Shown piece after piece: positions 49,302 to 59,584 of a DNA stretch of 64,000 nt. Source of the stretch: Abelmoschus esculentus (lineage: Eukaryota; Streptophyta; Magnoliopsida; Malvales; Malvaceae); NCBI GenBank assembly GCA_035048815.1, contig JAUCBN010000034.1, positions 9,712,737-9,776,736 on the forward strand. The letters run 5' to 3'. Every line of letters begins with the position of its first letter. The stretch's first letter is position 1. The notes beneath the pieces are model-generated. The model searched no databases. It was not told the origin of the DNA and saw nothing but the letters and a program-made list of their open reading frames with translations. The position numbers and the translations under genes were made by a program.

Positions 49302-49794
49302 TTGGTGAAGCCACATAGTTGTCTCACCACGTTGCAGCCTCAATCTTGATCGATCCCTTTTTCCTTGATCGGTCGTATTTAAATTAGCAATCCTGGAAAC
49401 CCTAAAATAGATTTGAATTGCAAAAGTTTTTTCGCCGGAGGATAAAGCGTGTTATCCTCTTATCCACCCTAGGGATCAAGTGGCCTTGAGCCATGAAAGG
49501 GAACAACACAAAAAGGGGTTCAGCCTTGACAGCAAAGTTTGTAAACTGTTGTGTTTGTGAAAGAGATAAGTCGGTGATTTAAGGACATACAAATGTAAAC
49601 CTGCACGACCACAATATGACTTTGAAACCAAGTCTTGTAAGATTCAAATCGAGTGCTAATGATGTTTTGCACCATAAGTTTTGGATGTTTTGCACCACAT
49701 GATCTGGTAGATGTCTTAATGATGTTACAAACAAACAAACAATGGGGAGAAAAAGTTTTCCACGCATGTAGGAACCACTCGAAAATATCAAATT
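49302..49794. other. flank of element 3, no gene seen
   Basis: Possibly the remainder of the old Athila LTR interrupted at 41731. Short minus-strand frames here are unsupported. Confidence 0.35.
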
Positions 49795-50180
49795 ATTATT
49801 AGATTTAATTTGTTTTTACTTAATGAATAATTTTATAATTTGATTTGAAAAAATTTAAATAAATTTTGAGTTATAAAATAAAAATTCGAATAATTTTATA
49901 TTTTTAGTAATTAGTATATCAATTTTTAAGTTCAAGTTGAGATTTTAATTCTGTTTGATCAGTTTTCAAGTTTAAATTGAAACTAATTAATATTATAACA
50001 TTAGAAATATCTATAAATAAATTTGAATAAAACCTTAAATGATTTGGCTCGACTGAATTTCATAAACTTGACCAAACTCGAAAAAAATCTACATAAAGTT
50101 TGAATTATGAAATAAGACTCATCAACTCGACTAATTTAACATTTATTTAACTCGACTCGACTTAATCCAATACTCACTCA
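49795..50180. mobile_element. MITE fragment related to 18230-18665
   Basis: Right end CTCGACTCGACTTAATCCAA...ACTCAC is inverse to the GGGGTGAGCAAAACTCGACTCG end at 18230. Internal words AACTTGACCAAACTCGA and AAAGTTTGAATTATG are shared. Confidence 0.5.
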
Positions 50181-50524
50181 TATCAATAATAATAAAAAAA
50201 CTTACCATTTTAACCTACAATGATTTCCTTTAATACTTTTGTTGGATAAATGTTGCGATTTTATTTATCCAGAAACAACAAACAACTACATCAAACCAAT
50301 ACAATTATAAGGTAATTACAATATAATCCTCGGATTCTGGCACAATTATAAATTAATTTATCACGTACAACACCCTGTCCAGTATCAAAAATGCTAAAAC
50401 AGACTCTTAAAATTCCTCTAAATTGCTTCTCATTCTTTTTCTCCTGGATGCAATAAAAAAACTCTCCATGCAATTTTTAATAATTACTTAAGTTTTATTT
50501 GATAAAAAAATCTAATATATTAAT

Positions 50525-51510
50525 AGGGGTGTAAATGAACAGAGCGTTCGACGAACTGTTCGTTTATTAAGTTAAATAAACAAGTATGATCAAATATTTT
50601 ATATTCGATTAATAAACGAACGAAAACGAACATAAGTGCGTTCGACTCGTTTATGTTCACGAACAAACTCGTTTATGTTCATTTAGAAGCTCATTTATAT
50701 ACTCGTTTGTAGGCTTGTTTATGTTCGTTTATATACTCATTTATAAGCTCGTTTATAAGTTCGTTTATTATCTCGTTTATATTCTTTAATAACCCTAAAT
50801 TCAAATTATATAAACAATATTTCGTTTATTAGCTCGTTTATGTCCAATTATATTGTTTTCTATTGTTGTTGGATAAGTCGAAAAATCTGTTATGGAACTT
50901 TTATATTTGAATGTTTTGTTTTTGTTTTTATGGATGTTTTAGGATGAAAATATTTGTGGATGTTTCTAAACTAATGACTTAATATGAATTTTTTAAGTTT
51001 TTATTTTGTTTTTGTGGTACGTTATATATTTATGTTTCTAAACGAATTTTTATGTTGGTTTATTTTATTTTATTTTATTTAATTCATGTATGTTTGTTTA
51101 ATTAAAATTGTAGAATCTATAAACGAGTATGTTCGCGAACGTTAAACGGATATATTCGGGAACGCTAAACGGACAAACGCTAAACGAACATGTTCGTGAA
51201 CACTAAATGGACAAGTTAATGAATATATACAAAAAAAACTCATTCGCGAACACTAAAAGAACATGTTCATGAACGTTAAACGAACAGATTATCAAACATA
51301 TAAACGAATACGTTCTTGAACGTTAAACAAACATGTTCGTGAACGTTAAACGAACCAAGCCCGAACGCATCAAAAAGTAAACGAACCAAGCTTGAACATA
51401 CCATTAAAAATTTAAACGAACACGAACCGAGTTTGAACACCTTTAAAAATAAATAAACGAACACTGACATAACCTTATCCGTTCAAGCTCGGTTCGTTTA
51501 TACCCCTATA
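50525..51510. mobile_element. MITE (hAT-like) of the GTTCGTGAAC family
   Basis: Perfect 8-bp duplications ATATTAAT (50517-50524 and 51511-51518) flank inverted ends AGGGGTGTAAATGAACAGAGC and its counterpart ending TTTATACCCCTATA. The outer about 300 bp on each side are built from many copies of short words such as GTTCGTTTAT on the left and GTTAAACGAACATGTTCGTG on the right. No transposase, so moved in trans; an 8-bp duplication suggests the hAT class. Confidence 0.85.
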
Positions 51511-51518
51511 ATATTAAT

Positions 51519-52077
51519 ATAAAACTATTTTTAAGATATTATTCAATTTTTTTAATATATTAAAATTTTTATTTTATTATATATTTTAAAAATTTAATTT
51601 TTAAAATAATTTTATATTATTGTTGTTTTTTATTCTTAAATGAAGTGAAAAGTAATTTTAGTTTGGTCATTAATTTAATAATTATATCGTAAATTCTTTT
51701 ATATTTTTAAAATATATATATTTAAAATAGATATTTTATCTATCTAAAAATATTTTTTTGACAATAATATTAAACACTCATATTTTTAACCTTTTATCAA
51801 AACCCGCACTTAATTAGGTTATTTAATTTATAAATTGCATCAAATTGACCTCTTGACCAATGTTGATTATTACAGTGTTAATACGATAGTTAAAGGTATG
51901 ACTTAATGGTTTACGATACTGACGCGACAGTACACATGTGATCATGACATAGGAATTGAATTAATTTTTTAATAGATTTTGGAGGCATAATTAATTTTTT
52001 ATCAGGTTTATGGCATAAGTATAACTAATATTAATTAAAAGTTCGATAATTTAATTATTCTATTAAGTTAAAGTTAT
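51519..52077. other. intergenic, no gene seen
   Basis: AT-rich; 51590-51790 has weak similarity in style to the MITEs at 19.2/34.8 kb. No gene. Confidence 0.35.
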
Positions 52078-52086
52078 TAAAAATTA

Positions 52087-52330
52087 GGGTTAATTACGGA
52101 GGTCACATTTGTTTGCCTCTAGTACAAATTTAGTCACCGATTTTGAAAATCAATCAATACAGTCACGCACGTTTTCGGGCTGTAAACTTATGGTCACTCT
52201 GACGTTAAAAGCCGTTAAGGATTAACAGAAAGATGATTTGGCACAATAATAAAAGGATAAATTACCTATGTAGTCACTAAATAATTATTTTATTTAATTT
52301 GACCCTCAAAATTTTAAAATTTTATATTTT
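52087..52330 (+). repeat. left terminal inverted repeat of the MULE
   Basis: Matches the reverse complement of 61868-62146 over its length, for example TGACGTTAAAAGCCGTTAA and TTTGAAAATCAATCAATAC. One visible 3-base indel lies near the tip. Confidence 0.85.
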
Positions 52331-52782
52331 TACCATATTTATAAACTTATGATCTTCTTCTGCAGATGTTTCATATAGTAAACAACATTATGCAATTTGA
52401 CTCTTTGTAATTTTCAAAGCTTTCTTAACTTTCTTAACGGAAAAGCATAGGAGAAGACAGACGCAATCGACGAAGGGAAGTCGAGTTTCTTGGCCGAAAC
52501 ACTCCAAACATTCAGAAATGACTTGTGCTCCAAAAGTGTCTACATATTGTTTTGATCTTAAGGTTGGAGATTCCGACAAACAAACTATCCCGACACAATT
52601 TATGTATTAAATCTTACTTCTATCGAATTAAGGAATTGGAGAAGCAAATGTGAGAAACTCGGGATCCTATTCAAGAAAACTCATCTCCTTGTCAGAAAAA
52701 GTAAACCAGACTTCAATGGCATCATGTTGTAGCATGGCGTTTTTCAAAAAAATCCAATTACACAGCTCTCGGTTATGGCTAT

Positions 52783-53998
52783 TGATAAGTGCTCAACATC
52801 CTATCACTTTATACTCCTTTTATCGGCATTTATCACCAAATATTCACCCACTTGAACCAATGCATGTGCTTAATGTGATTTATTTAGAAGTTATACTTAA
52901 ATAGATAATATTTATAGAAAAAGGCACATTTTACTGCGTTTTCATATCTGTGCAAGAGAACCAGTGCCGCGGCAGGGACAAGGCCAAGGCAGGACCTGAT
53001 GCCGAGGCAGCAGCAGGAAGACAGGAAGCAAAGTGATAGGCGATGGAAAGACAAAAATCCAAGGAACGTGTCTGGACTTGAAGCCCATGAATCAGAGCTG
53101 GCTAGCACAAGGAAAAGCGCAAAGGAAGACCACGCGGGAAAGCCCCCTTAGCCGAATTCAAACTTGGAAATATATTATTATTATATACTTGACTTGTTCC
53201 CTACTCCAAGTTGTATTCTACTTAGGAAAGGTTTGCCCTAGGTCTAGCCTATATAAAGACCTAGCCACCCAATGTATCATATATCGAAAATACCTAGGGA
53301 GAGTCGACTTCTACTCTTGTTTCCTTCCTCTCCATCATGTTCTAAAACCTTCATAGGGTTTAGGTGAAGGTTGTGGAGTATTTGTGAGAGGAGATTGTAA
53401 TTTGTCTTTTATTCAATGCAATAAAGATTATCAAGGTTTGCTTATCCTTTGTTATTCCTTGTTCTTGCATTCAAGCCCGGGAGGGAAGTTTGTGAGTAAT
53501 CCATTTATCTAAGCTTAGGAGAGTTAGATTCACGAAAGGGTTAAGTACGGTGTTTCAATCGCGAAATACTAACTCGGCCTAGGGATAAGCGGAGTCATTC
53601 AAGGACACTTTGCCAAACTTTGGTAAAGTCTGCCCACGAGCAAGGGATTGCCGCAGCAGACAGCGTTATCGCTGCCCAGGCAGTAAACTGCAATGCTGCC
53701 AAGGAAGAGATATGCGATTGCATTGGATAAAGACAAGTCAATCAAGTCCACAATACAATACAACTGGATCCTGGCCCATCTCTCTCTAATATTTCGACTC
53801 TTTATTTTTATTCAATTATTTTAGTTTAAATAAATCACACCAATTCACTTGTGCTTTTATCTTTCCACAGAGCAAGGAGATAAAGGAAGCATATTGAGTA
53901 TACCAGTCCCTGAGGAGACGATAACTCGATAACATACTTATCACTTATTACTTGCGATGTGTCCGCTTGCACTAAACGCGCACTTTTGACACGCGACA
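52783..53998 (+). repeat. 5' LTR of the Athila-like element
   Basis: 1216 bp. TATA box TATATAAA at 53250-53257, polyadenylation word AATAAA at 53420-53425. It lacks 114 bp present in the 3' LTR. Confidence 0.92.
53250..53257 (+). promoter_or_regulatory. LTR TATA box
   Basis: TATATAAA in the 5' LTR, repeated at 60052-60059 in the 3' LTR. Expected to start the genomic RNA about 30 bases downstream. Confidence 0.7.
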
Positions 53999-54004
53999 AT
54001 TTTT

Positions 54005-54022
54005 TGGCGCCGTTGCTGGGGA
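54005..54022 (+). other. primer binding site, Asp-tRNA type
   Basis: TGGCGCCGTTGCTGGGGA lies six bases after the LTR and is the standard Athila/Tat primer site, usually attributed to tRNA-Asp. Confidence 0.85.
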
Positions 54023-54096
54023 CTAACAACTAAATTTTGTTTTCCTTATTTTCTTGTTTCTTTTTATTTTTATTTTACTTTTGTTTTTCTTGGTGT

Positions 54097-55473
54097 ATGA
54101 CCAGGGCCAATCCAACCAACCCCTTATACGAGTTAGATCCTGAGATTGAAAGAACAGGGTTAAGGTTGAGGAGACAAATCCGAGGAGTCATGGCAGAGGT
54201 TCAGGCAGGACAAAACATACCTGCCGGCAATGAAGGTCTTCCTCCGCCACCTAGGCCGCGGCAGCTGACTGTCAGAGATTTCTTGGAGGAGGACTTAAAT
54301 GGACTAAACCTAGGAGTCGTTACACCCGAGATTGAAGCAGCCCATTTTGAACTTAAACCTGTTATGTTCAACATGTTAAATACAATTGGACAATTTGGTG
54401 GGTCTGCAACTGAAGACGCAAGGCAGCATCTCAAATCTTTCATGGAAATCTGCAACTCTTTCAAAATCAAAGGAGTCCATGAAGATGTCTTGCGGTTAAA
54501 GCTATTCCCCTATTCACTGAGGGATAGGGCGAAAGCTTGGTTGAATAGCATTCCAGCGGGATCTATTGGATCCTGGAGTGAATTGTTCCGTGATTTCATT
54601 ACTCGCTTTAATCCTACTAATCTATATGATAGAATTCGTAATGAAATTACTTCTTTCCGACAGGCTGAAGACGAACCAATGTACGAGGCATGGGAACGCT
54701 ACAGAGAGCTATTGCACAAGTGTGGTCCGTTGCATGGATTTCCCTTATGGACACAAGTGACAATGTTTTACAACGCCACAAATGCCCCGACAAGGATAAT
54801 GTTAGATGCCTCGGCAAACGGCACACTCCTGGACAAGGCACCCGAGGAAGCTATTGAAATTTTGAATAAACTCGCAAGGAATGACTTCCAGTTTCCCACA
54901 TCTAGGCGAGGAGGAGTAAGACGCCAAGCCACGGTAAACGAATTAGATTCATCAAGATCAGTGGCTGCACAATTGGCCTCTCTTACCAAGATGGTAAAAA
55001 ACCTACAATTACAAAACAATACCCGTGAGGTCAAGGTAATTGATTTATGTTGTGATTTATGTGGAGGCAACCACAGTTCTGTTGATTGCATGAATCAAGA
55101 AACCGATATGTATGTTGGGAACTACAACCGTAACAATGTGATGTCCAACACATACAACCCCTCATGGAAGAGGCATCCAAACTTATCATGGAGTAACCTA
55201 AATAATGCCTTAAACCCAATCACCCAACCACCGGGATTTCAGCAGCCAATGCCGCAGCAGCAAGTCCAACAACCGATGCCGCCGCCGCAGATGCAGCAGC
55301 AACCGGTCAATTTATTGGAAAACACGTTAAAGGCCTTCATGATGAAAACCGAGTCATACATGGCGGAAAATAGTAAATTCATTAAGAGGACCGACGCCTT
55401 CATGAATAGGACTGAGATGAGGCTACAAAATCAAGAAGCGGCCATAAAAACTCTGGAAACTCAGGTTGGGTAG
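54097..55473 (+). CDS. gag of the Athila-like element
   Basis: ATG 54097 opens 458 codons to TAG at 55471-55473; the open frame upstream to 54037 has no ATG. It starts with DPEIERTGLRLRR, then the gag core (FELKPVMFNMLN, RLKLFPYSLRDRAKAWLNS, RFNPTNLYDRIRNEITSF, EAWERYRELLHKCGPLHGFP), a CCHC knuckle C-D-L-C-x4-H-x4-C (about residue 320), a Gln/Pro-rich linker and a C-terminal helix. In relatives gag runs on into protease without a stop, so this TAG probably truncates a gag-pro polyprotein. The gag itself looks complete and could still form particles. The same frame stays open to 55923. Confidence 0.88.
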   Translation: MTRANPTNPLYELDPEIERTGLRLRRQIRGVMAEVQAGQNIPAGNEGLPPPPRPRQLTVRDFLEEDLNGLNLGVVTPEIEAAHFELKPVMFNMLNTIGQFGGSATEDARQHLKSFMEICNSFKIKGVHEDVLRLKLFPYSLRDRAKAWLNSIPAGSIGSWSELFRDFITRFNPTNLYDRIRNEITSFRQAEDEPMYEAWERYRELLHKCGPLHGFPLWTQVTMFYNATNAPTRIMLDASANGTLLDKAPEEAIEILNKLARNDFQFPTSRRGGVRRQATVNELDSSRSVAAQLASLTKMVKNLQLQNNTREVKVIDLCCDLCGGNHSSVDCMNQETDMYVGNYNRNNVMSNTYNPSWKRHPNLSWSNLNNALNPITQPPGFQQPMPQQQVQQPMPPPQMQQQPVNLLENTLKAFMMKTESYMAENSKFIKRTDAFMNRTEMRLQNQEAAIKTLETQVG

Positions 55474-56642
55474 TTTGCTCAATGTATAAACACTAGACCA
55501 CAAGGAGGCCTACCTAGCAATACTGAGGTTGCTAAGGTACTAAGCCATGAACAGTGCAAAGCAATAACTACCAGGAGTGGTCTACAGTTGAAAGAGAAGA
55601 TCCCAGAGAACCGAACCCAACCGACGAATCAATCAAGAGAAGAGGCTGAGCAAACCGAGACTGACAACACTGCCCCGGCAGCAAGCACTGCAGCACCTGA
55701 GCAGTCTGCCGAGGCAGCAAAAATTCCAGTGGTGCCAGGTATACGATTCCAAACTAAAGAAACCCTGGAAGAGATGAGACCACCACCACCTTTCCCGCAA
55801 AGGTTGAAAAAACAAAAACAGGATCAACAGTTCAAGAAGTTCCTCGATATCTTGAAGAAGTCCACATCAACATACCATTCGTTGAGGCCATTGAACAAAT
55901 GCCCAACTATGCCAAGTTCTTGAAAGATATGATATCAAAGAGAAAACGAATAGGTGAGTTTGAGACAGTGGATGCCACCGAGGGATGCATGGCAATGCTA
56001 CATAACCGCATGCCACCAAAGTTAAAAGATCCTGGGTGCTTTACTATACCTTGTGCGATAGGAAAGAATTATGAAGGAAAGGCCCTATGCGACCTTGGAG
56101 CAAGTATAAACCTCATGCCTAAATCAGTCTTCCAAAAGCTTGGAATTGGAAGGCCAAGACCTACAACAGTAATGCTCCAACTTGCGGATAGATCCTATGT
56201 GCAACCTGAAGGCAAAATCGAGGACATACTGGTAAGAGTTGACAAGTTTATTTTTCCTGCCGACTTCCTTGTCCTTGATTTTGAAGCAGATGACAACGCA
56301 CCGATTATCCTTGGGAGACCCTTCCTAGCAACTGGACGTACATTGATTGACGTGGAAAAAGGAGAGTTGACTATGCGAGTCAATGACCAACAAGTCAAAC
56401 TCAATGCATTCCACAACTTAAAAAGGTATAACTATCCAGAGGAATGTAAGGCCATCCACATAATAGACAATAAGATATCCTGCCTAGGCAGTCTGCTCGA
56501 CAGGATATTCGGCAAGAAAATCAAGCCCAAGACGGATGGACAGACAACACTAAGGAGCGGCCCACAACCGATACATAATTTGGGCCTAAGGGAGAAAATA
56601 AATTTGGGAGATGCATTCGCATGCTCTCCACCAGTAACCTAA
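55474..56642 (+). pseudogene. gag-protease linker and Athila-type protease, frameshifted
   Basis: 55474-55923 continues the gag frame (acidic, Gln/Ala-rich linker). The protease then lies in another frame from about 55850 and is open to TAA 56640-56642. Its active site is CDLGASINLMP (about 56087), with D-L-G rather than D-S/T-G as in other Athila proteins, followed by QLADRSYVQPEGKIEDILV and IILGRPFLATGRTLIDV. A one-base shift near 55845-55860 separates the parts. After the protease the expected RT is missing altogether. Confidence 0.82.
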
Positions 56643-57119
56643 CCTCTCCCTTTTTCTTTTCTTTATTATATTAGGGTTAGTAGTTTATTTTTATTTTTCT
56701 ACTTATTTTCGTTTTCAGTACTTTTTTTGTGTGTGTTTAATTTTTTTTCAGGAATAAAAAGCAAAGGTAAGGGAAAAATAGTTCACAGCAGGAACTCTGC
56801 CGAGGCAATATAACAGTGTCAGAGCCGTAGCAGTCCCAACGGGAAGAAAAGTGTAACGGCTAGTCTACCGAGATTCCTGCCGCGGCAGAAAAGGAAATGG
56901 CAGAAGAAGGAAACGGTTACAACGGCTAGTGATCTCAACGGTCACAAGGCCGAGGCCTATATAAGAAACTCCTTCCTCTTGAACTATTCACTCTTACTTT
57001 CTTGCTTTCTTTAGTATTCTTAACAATCACTCTCGCAATTACTCTCTGCCTACTAATCCATTTTAAATCTCCAGATTCTCTTCAAGAAAACCTCCAAGAA
57101 CTCAATTTTCTCTTTCTTG
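56643..57119 (+). promoter_or_regulatory. intergenic leader with internal TATA box for ORF2
   Basis: After a T-rich stretch, GGCCGAGGCCTATATAAG places TATATAAG at 56958-56965. About 155 bases of CT-rich, ATG-free leader follow to ATG 57120. This arrangement looks like a separate promoter for ORF2. An alternative is expression from a spliced LTR transcript. Confidence 0.5.
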
Positions 57120-58655
57120 ATGGCAACTTACAAAAGATTCGCCCCAGCCAACGTTGAAGAACGATTCAATCGATCTTTCATCGTAAGGCAACTATGGGAA
57201 GAACAAGGGTTCCAACACGCGGATGAAGAGAATTACGGCATTGAACACTACTTGTTCGACAGAATAAAGTACCAGAATTGGGAAATATTCTGTTTGCAAC
57301 CTGCCCAGGAAAATGCCATAATCGTTCGAGAGTTCTACGCTCATGGGCCCAGCAAAGACTCCCTCTTTGTCCACTGCCGCGGCAGGCCTGTACAGCTTGA
57401 TGCAGATACGATCAACAACTTTTACGGCCTCACACCGGACAGTGATCTCCATGCTAACTTCTTGGAAGATATCACTACCGAAGACTATGAACTTATCAAA
57501 GACGATCTTTGTTACGCGAACACTCCATGGGAAACCGGTACCCATCGAGGTTCCATGACAAGATAAAACTTGAAGCCGGAGGCCAAGATGTGGAACACCT
57601 TCGTTAAACGATGCCTCATTCCAACATCACACAACAGCACGGTGGATCGCAAGAGATTGGTGCTTATCCAATCCATCATTAACAAAAGGACCATCAACAT
57701 TGGAGAAATCATCCTACGGGAAATTCACGAGTGCGGTAAGAAAGATCGAGGACCATTGTATTTCCCTTGCTTGATTACGGGTTTATGTGTTTCCGCAGGT
57801 GTGCCTATTGAAGAAAAGGATAAATACACACCCCCAAGAAGAGGATGGACCAGGGAATTCTGCCACAAAGTCATGCAGATAACACAAGCAGAACCTGTCC
57901 AGGCAACACCGCAGCAGTTCACTGCCGATACTGCTGCCGGGGCCTAGTACACGGCAGATATGCCTGGTACTGCCCACACCTCTGCCGCAGTAGACCCGTA
58001 TCAAGAACTCTTGCAGCGAATGGCCGCGATGGATCTTCGACAACAGCGGTACATGGAGTACCAGCGGGACTTCAATGGCACTCTCGCACAGATGATGTTG
58101 CACGCCTTCCCGGACCAAGGCGTACAATTCCCGGAGTTCCCAAGCAATATGTTCGTTACTGCCACACCCTACACCGAGACTACACCAGCCCCAGGAGGAC
58201 CGCGAACGTTCTTCCATCCAGACCCTCAACCCCAATACCAGGCTGCTGGACCATCTAGGCCAGTAAATTCTGCCGCGGCCTCATCTGTCAGCCGAAGGCC
58301 ATCCAAGCGGAGAGCCGTTTTCAGCACTCCACCAAGATCGCCAATTATCATGGGCAGTCTATCCGCCGAGATAGATGCTTATGTACACCAAGGCTCTACT
58401 GCCGCCGGCCCAAGCACACACCACACCGGAGGAGCAACTGCGATGGGAGGAGGAACGGACGTGATGATAACTGAAGAGATGGCGGATGTCGAAGAAGGAG
58501 AAAAAGTAGAAGCCCCAATGCATAGGACCCCACCTACTCGAGTCCAGCCGCCGAGGCAAGCAAAGGCGCAACCATCGCCCTCCCCAAGGACAAAGCACAT
58601 GGCATCTAGGCAACGGAGAAAAATTGTTACGAGCAGCTCTTCGGAGTCGCTCTAA
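57120..58655 (+). pseudogene. ORF2: putative plant transposon protein, two stops
   Basis: One frame of 511 codons plus TAA, interrupted by TAA 57564-57566 and TAG 57945-57947. ATG 57120 is the first ATG after the TATA-like site. The N-terminal 280 residues (RFNRSFIVRQLWEEQGF, VREFYAH, VHCRGRPVQLDADTINNFYGL, NTFVKRCLIPTSHNSTVDRKR, INIGEIILREI, LYFPCLITGLC) resemble the conserved putative plant transposon domain found beside Athila/Tat elements and in many plant genomic ORFs; its role is unknown. The C-terminal half is Pro/Ala/Thr-rich, disordered, ending in basic SRQRRKIVTSSSSESL. No transmembrane segment is evident, so it does not look like an envelope protein. Confidence 0.75.
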
Positions 58656-59584
58656 AATTCTTTGTCCTTTATTTCAATATTCAATTGCTTTTACTATCTT
58701 TCCTTGCTGCATATAATTCATATTCTGTTTTGCCGTTTATTCCTTCCAAATATAAAAGCATTGAGGACAATGCTTGGTTTGAGTTTGGGGGTGCAGATTC
58801 ACTGCCAAGGCAGTAATCTACTGCCGCGACCATGCCAAAAAGGGAGTATTCAGTGATTTTTTTTAATTTTTATGCTCCCCGCCTTACTTGAATTAACTGC
58901 CTACACTCTTGCACTGCTCATCATCAGTATTGCCTTAGTTTATTCTTTAAGGCTATAGAAATCTTTCTCCTTACCATGTTTAGGTTCTGTCAATAGGACT
59001 TAACCTTAGGATGCTTAAGGATGAAAAATTAGAAGCTTACTATAGGAAGAACTTTAAACACTTTCGGGACTTGTGGATTATAGGAATTCTTTTAATGAAC
59101 TTAGGTGATAAAGACTTAGATTTTTGGAAAAGTAACTAGAGGTGCCTACCACCGGCTCTAGAAAATCTCTTCTTCATGCTAGAGGTGCCCGAAATTGGCT
59201 CTAGTATGTATTAAGGAATATTAAGAAGAAAAAGACAAAAAGGTTTTTAGTGAAAAGAAAAACACAAGTCTTTGAGGTGCCCGAAACCGGCTCAAGATTT
59301 GGGGTTTGAAAAAGAAGAGAACACTTAAACCAATGTCTATTTGTCTTGAACTTAGAGTTTATCTAAGAAAGCCTTTAATCAACTTGTCCAAAAAAATGCA
59401 CACACTCACAATCCTATAGTTTGTTTCTAGGTAATTTCTTAGGTAGCCGAATGGTTAAAGCTTAAAGATAGGCCTAGCTATGGTGGGGAGAATAGATGGA
59501 CATGTAAGACCAAGAGAGAATAGAGTTCGACAAATTGATGGTTTGCATTGCTTGAGGACAAGCAATAGTTCGAGTTTGGGTGTG
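58656..59584 (+). other. long 3' non-coding part of the Athila-like element
   Basis: Contains two PPT-like runs, GAGTTTGGGGGTGCAG (about 58780) and the actual PPT candidate GAGTTTGGGTGTG next to the 3' LTR, and three copies of a GAGGTGCC...CCGGCTC word (59138, 59181, 59274). No ORF of note. Confidence 0.7.

Noticed and set aside
52388..52579. 63-codon minus-strand ORF beside the left MULE TIR
   Set aside because: No recognisable domain; it lies downstream of the BAHD C-terminus. It could be a second captured fragment but nothing supports that yet.
57783..58258. Long overlapping frames on both strands in ORF2 of the Athila-like element
   Set aside because: They are shadows caused by the GC-rich, Pro/Ala-coding sequence of ORF2; their translations are low-complexity Arg/Cys-rich.
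57120..58655. Envelope-like protein, making the element an errantivirus-type
   Set aside because: No signal peptide or transmembrane segment is visible; the conserved blocks resemble the putative plant transposon domain instead.
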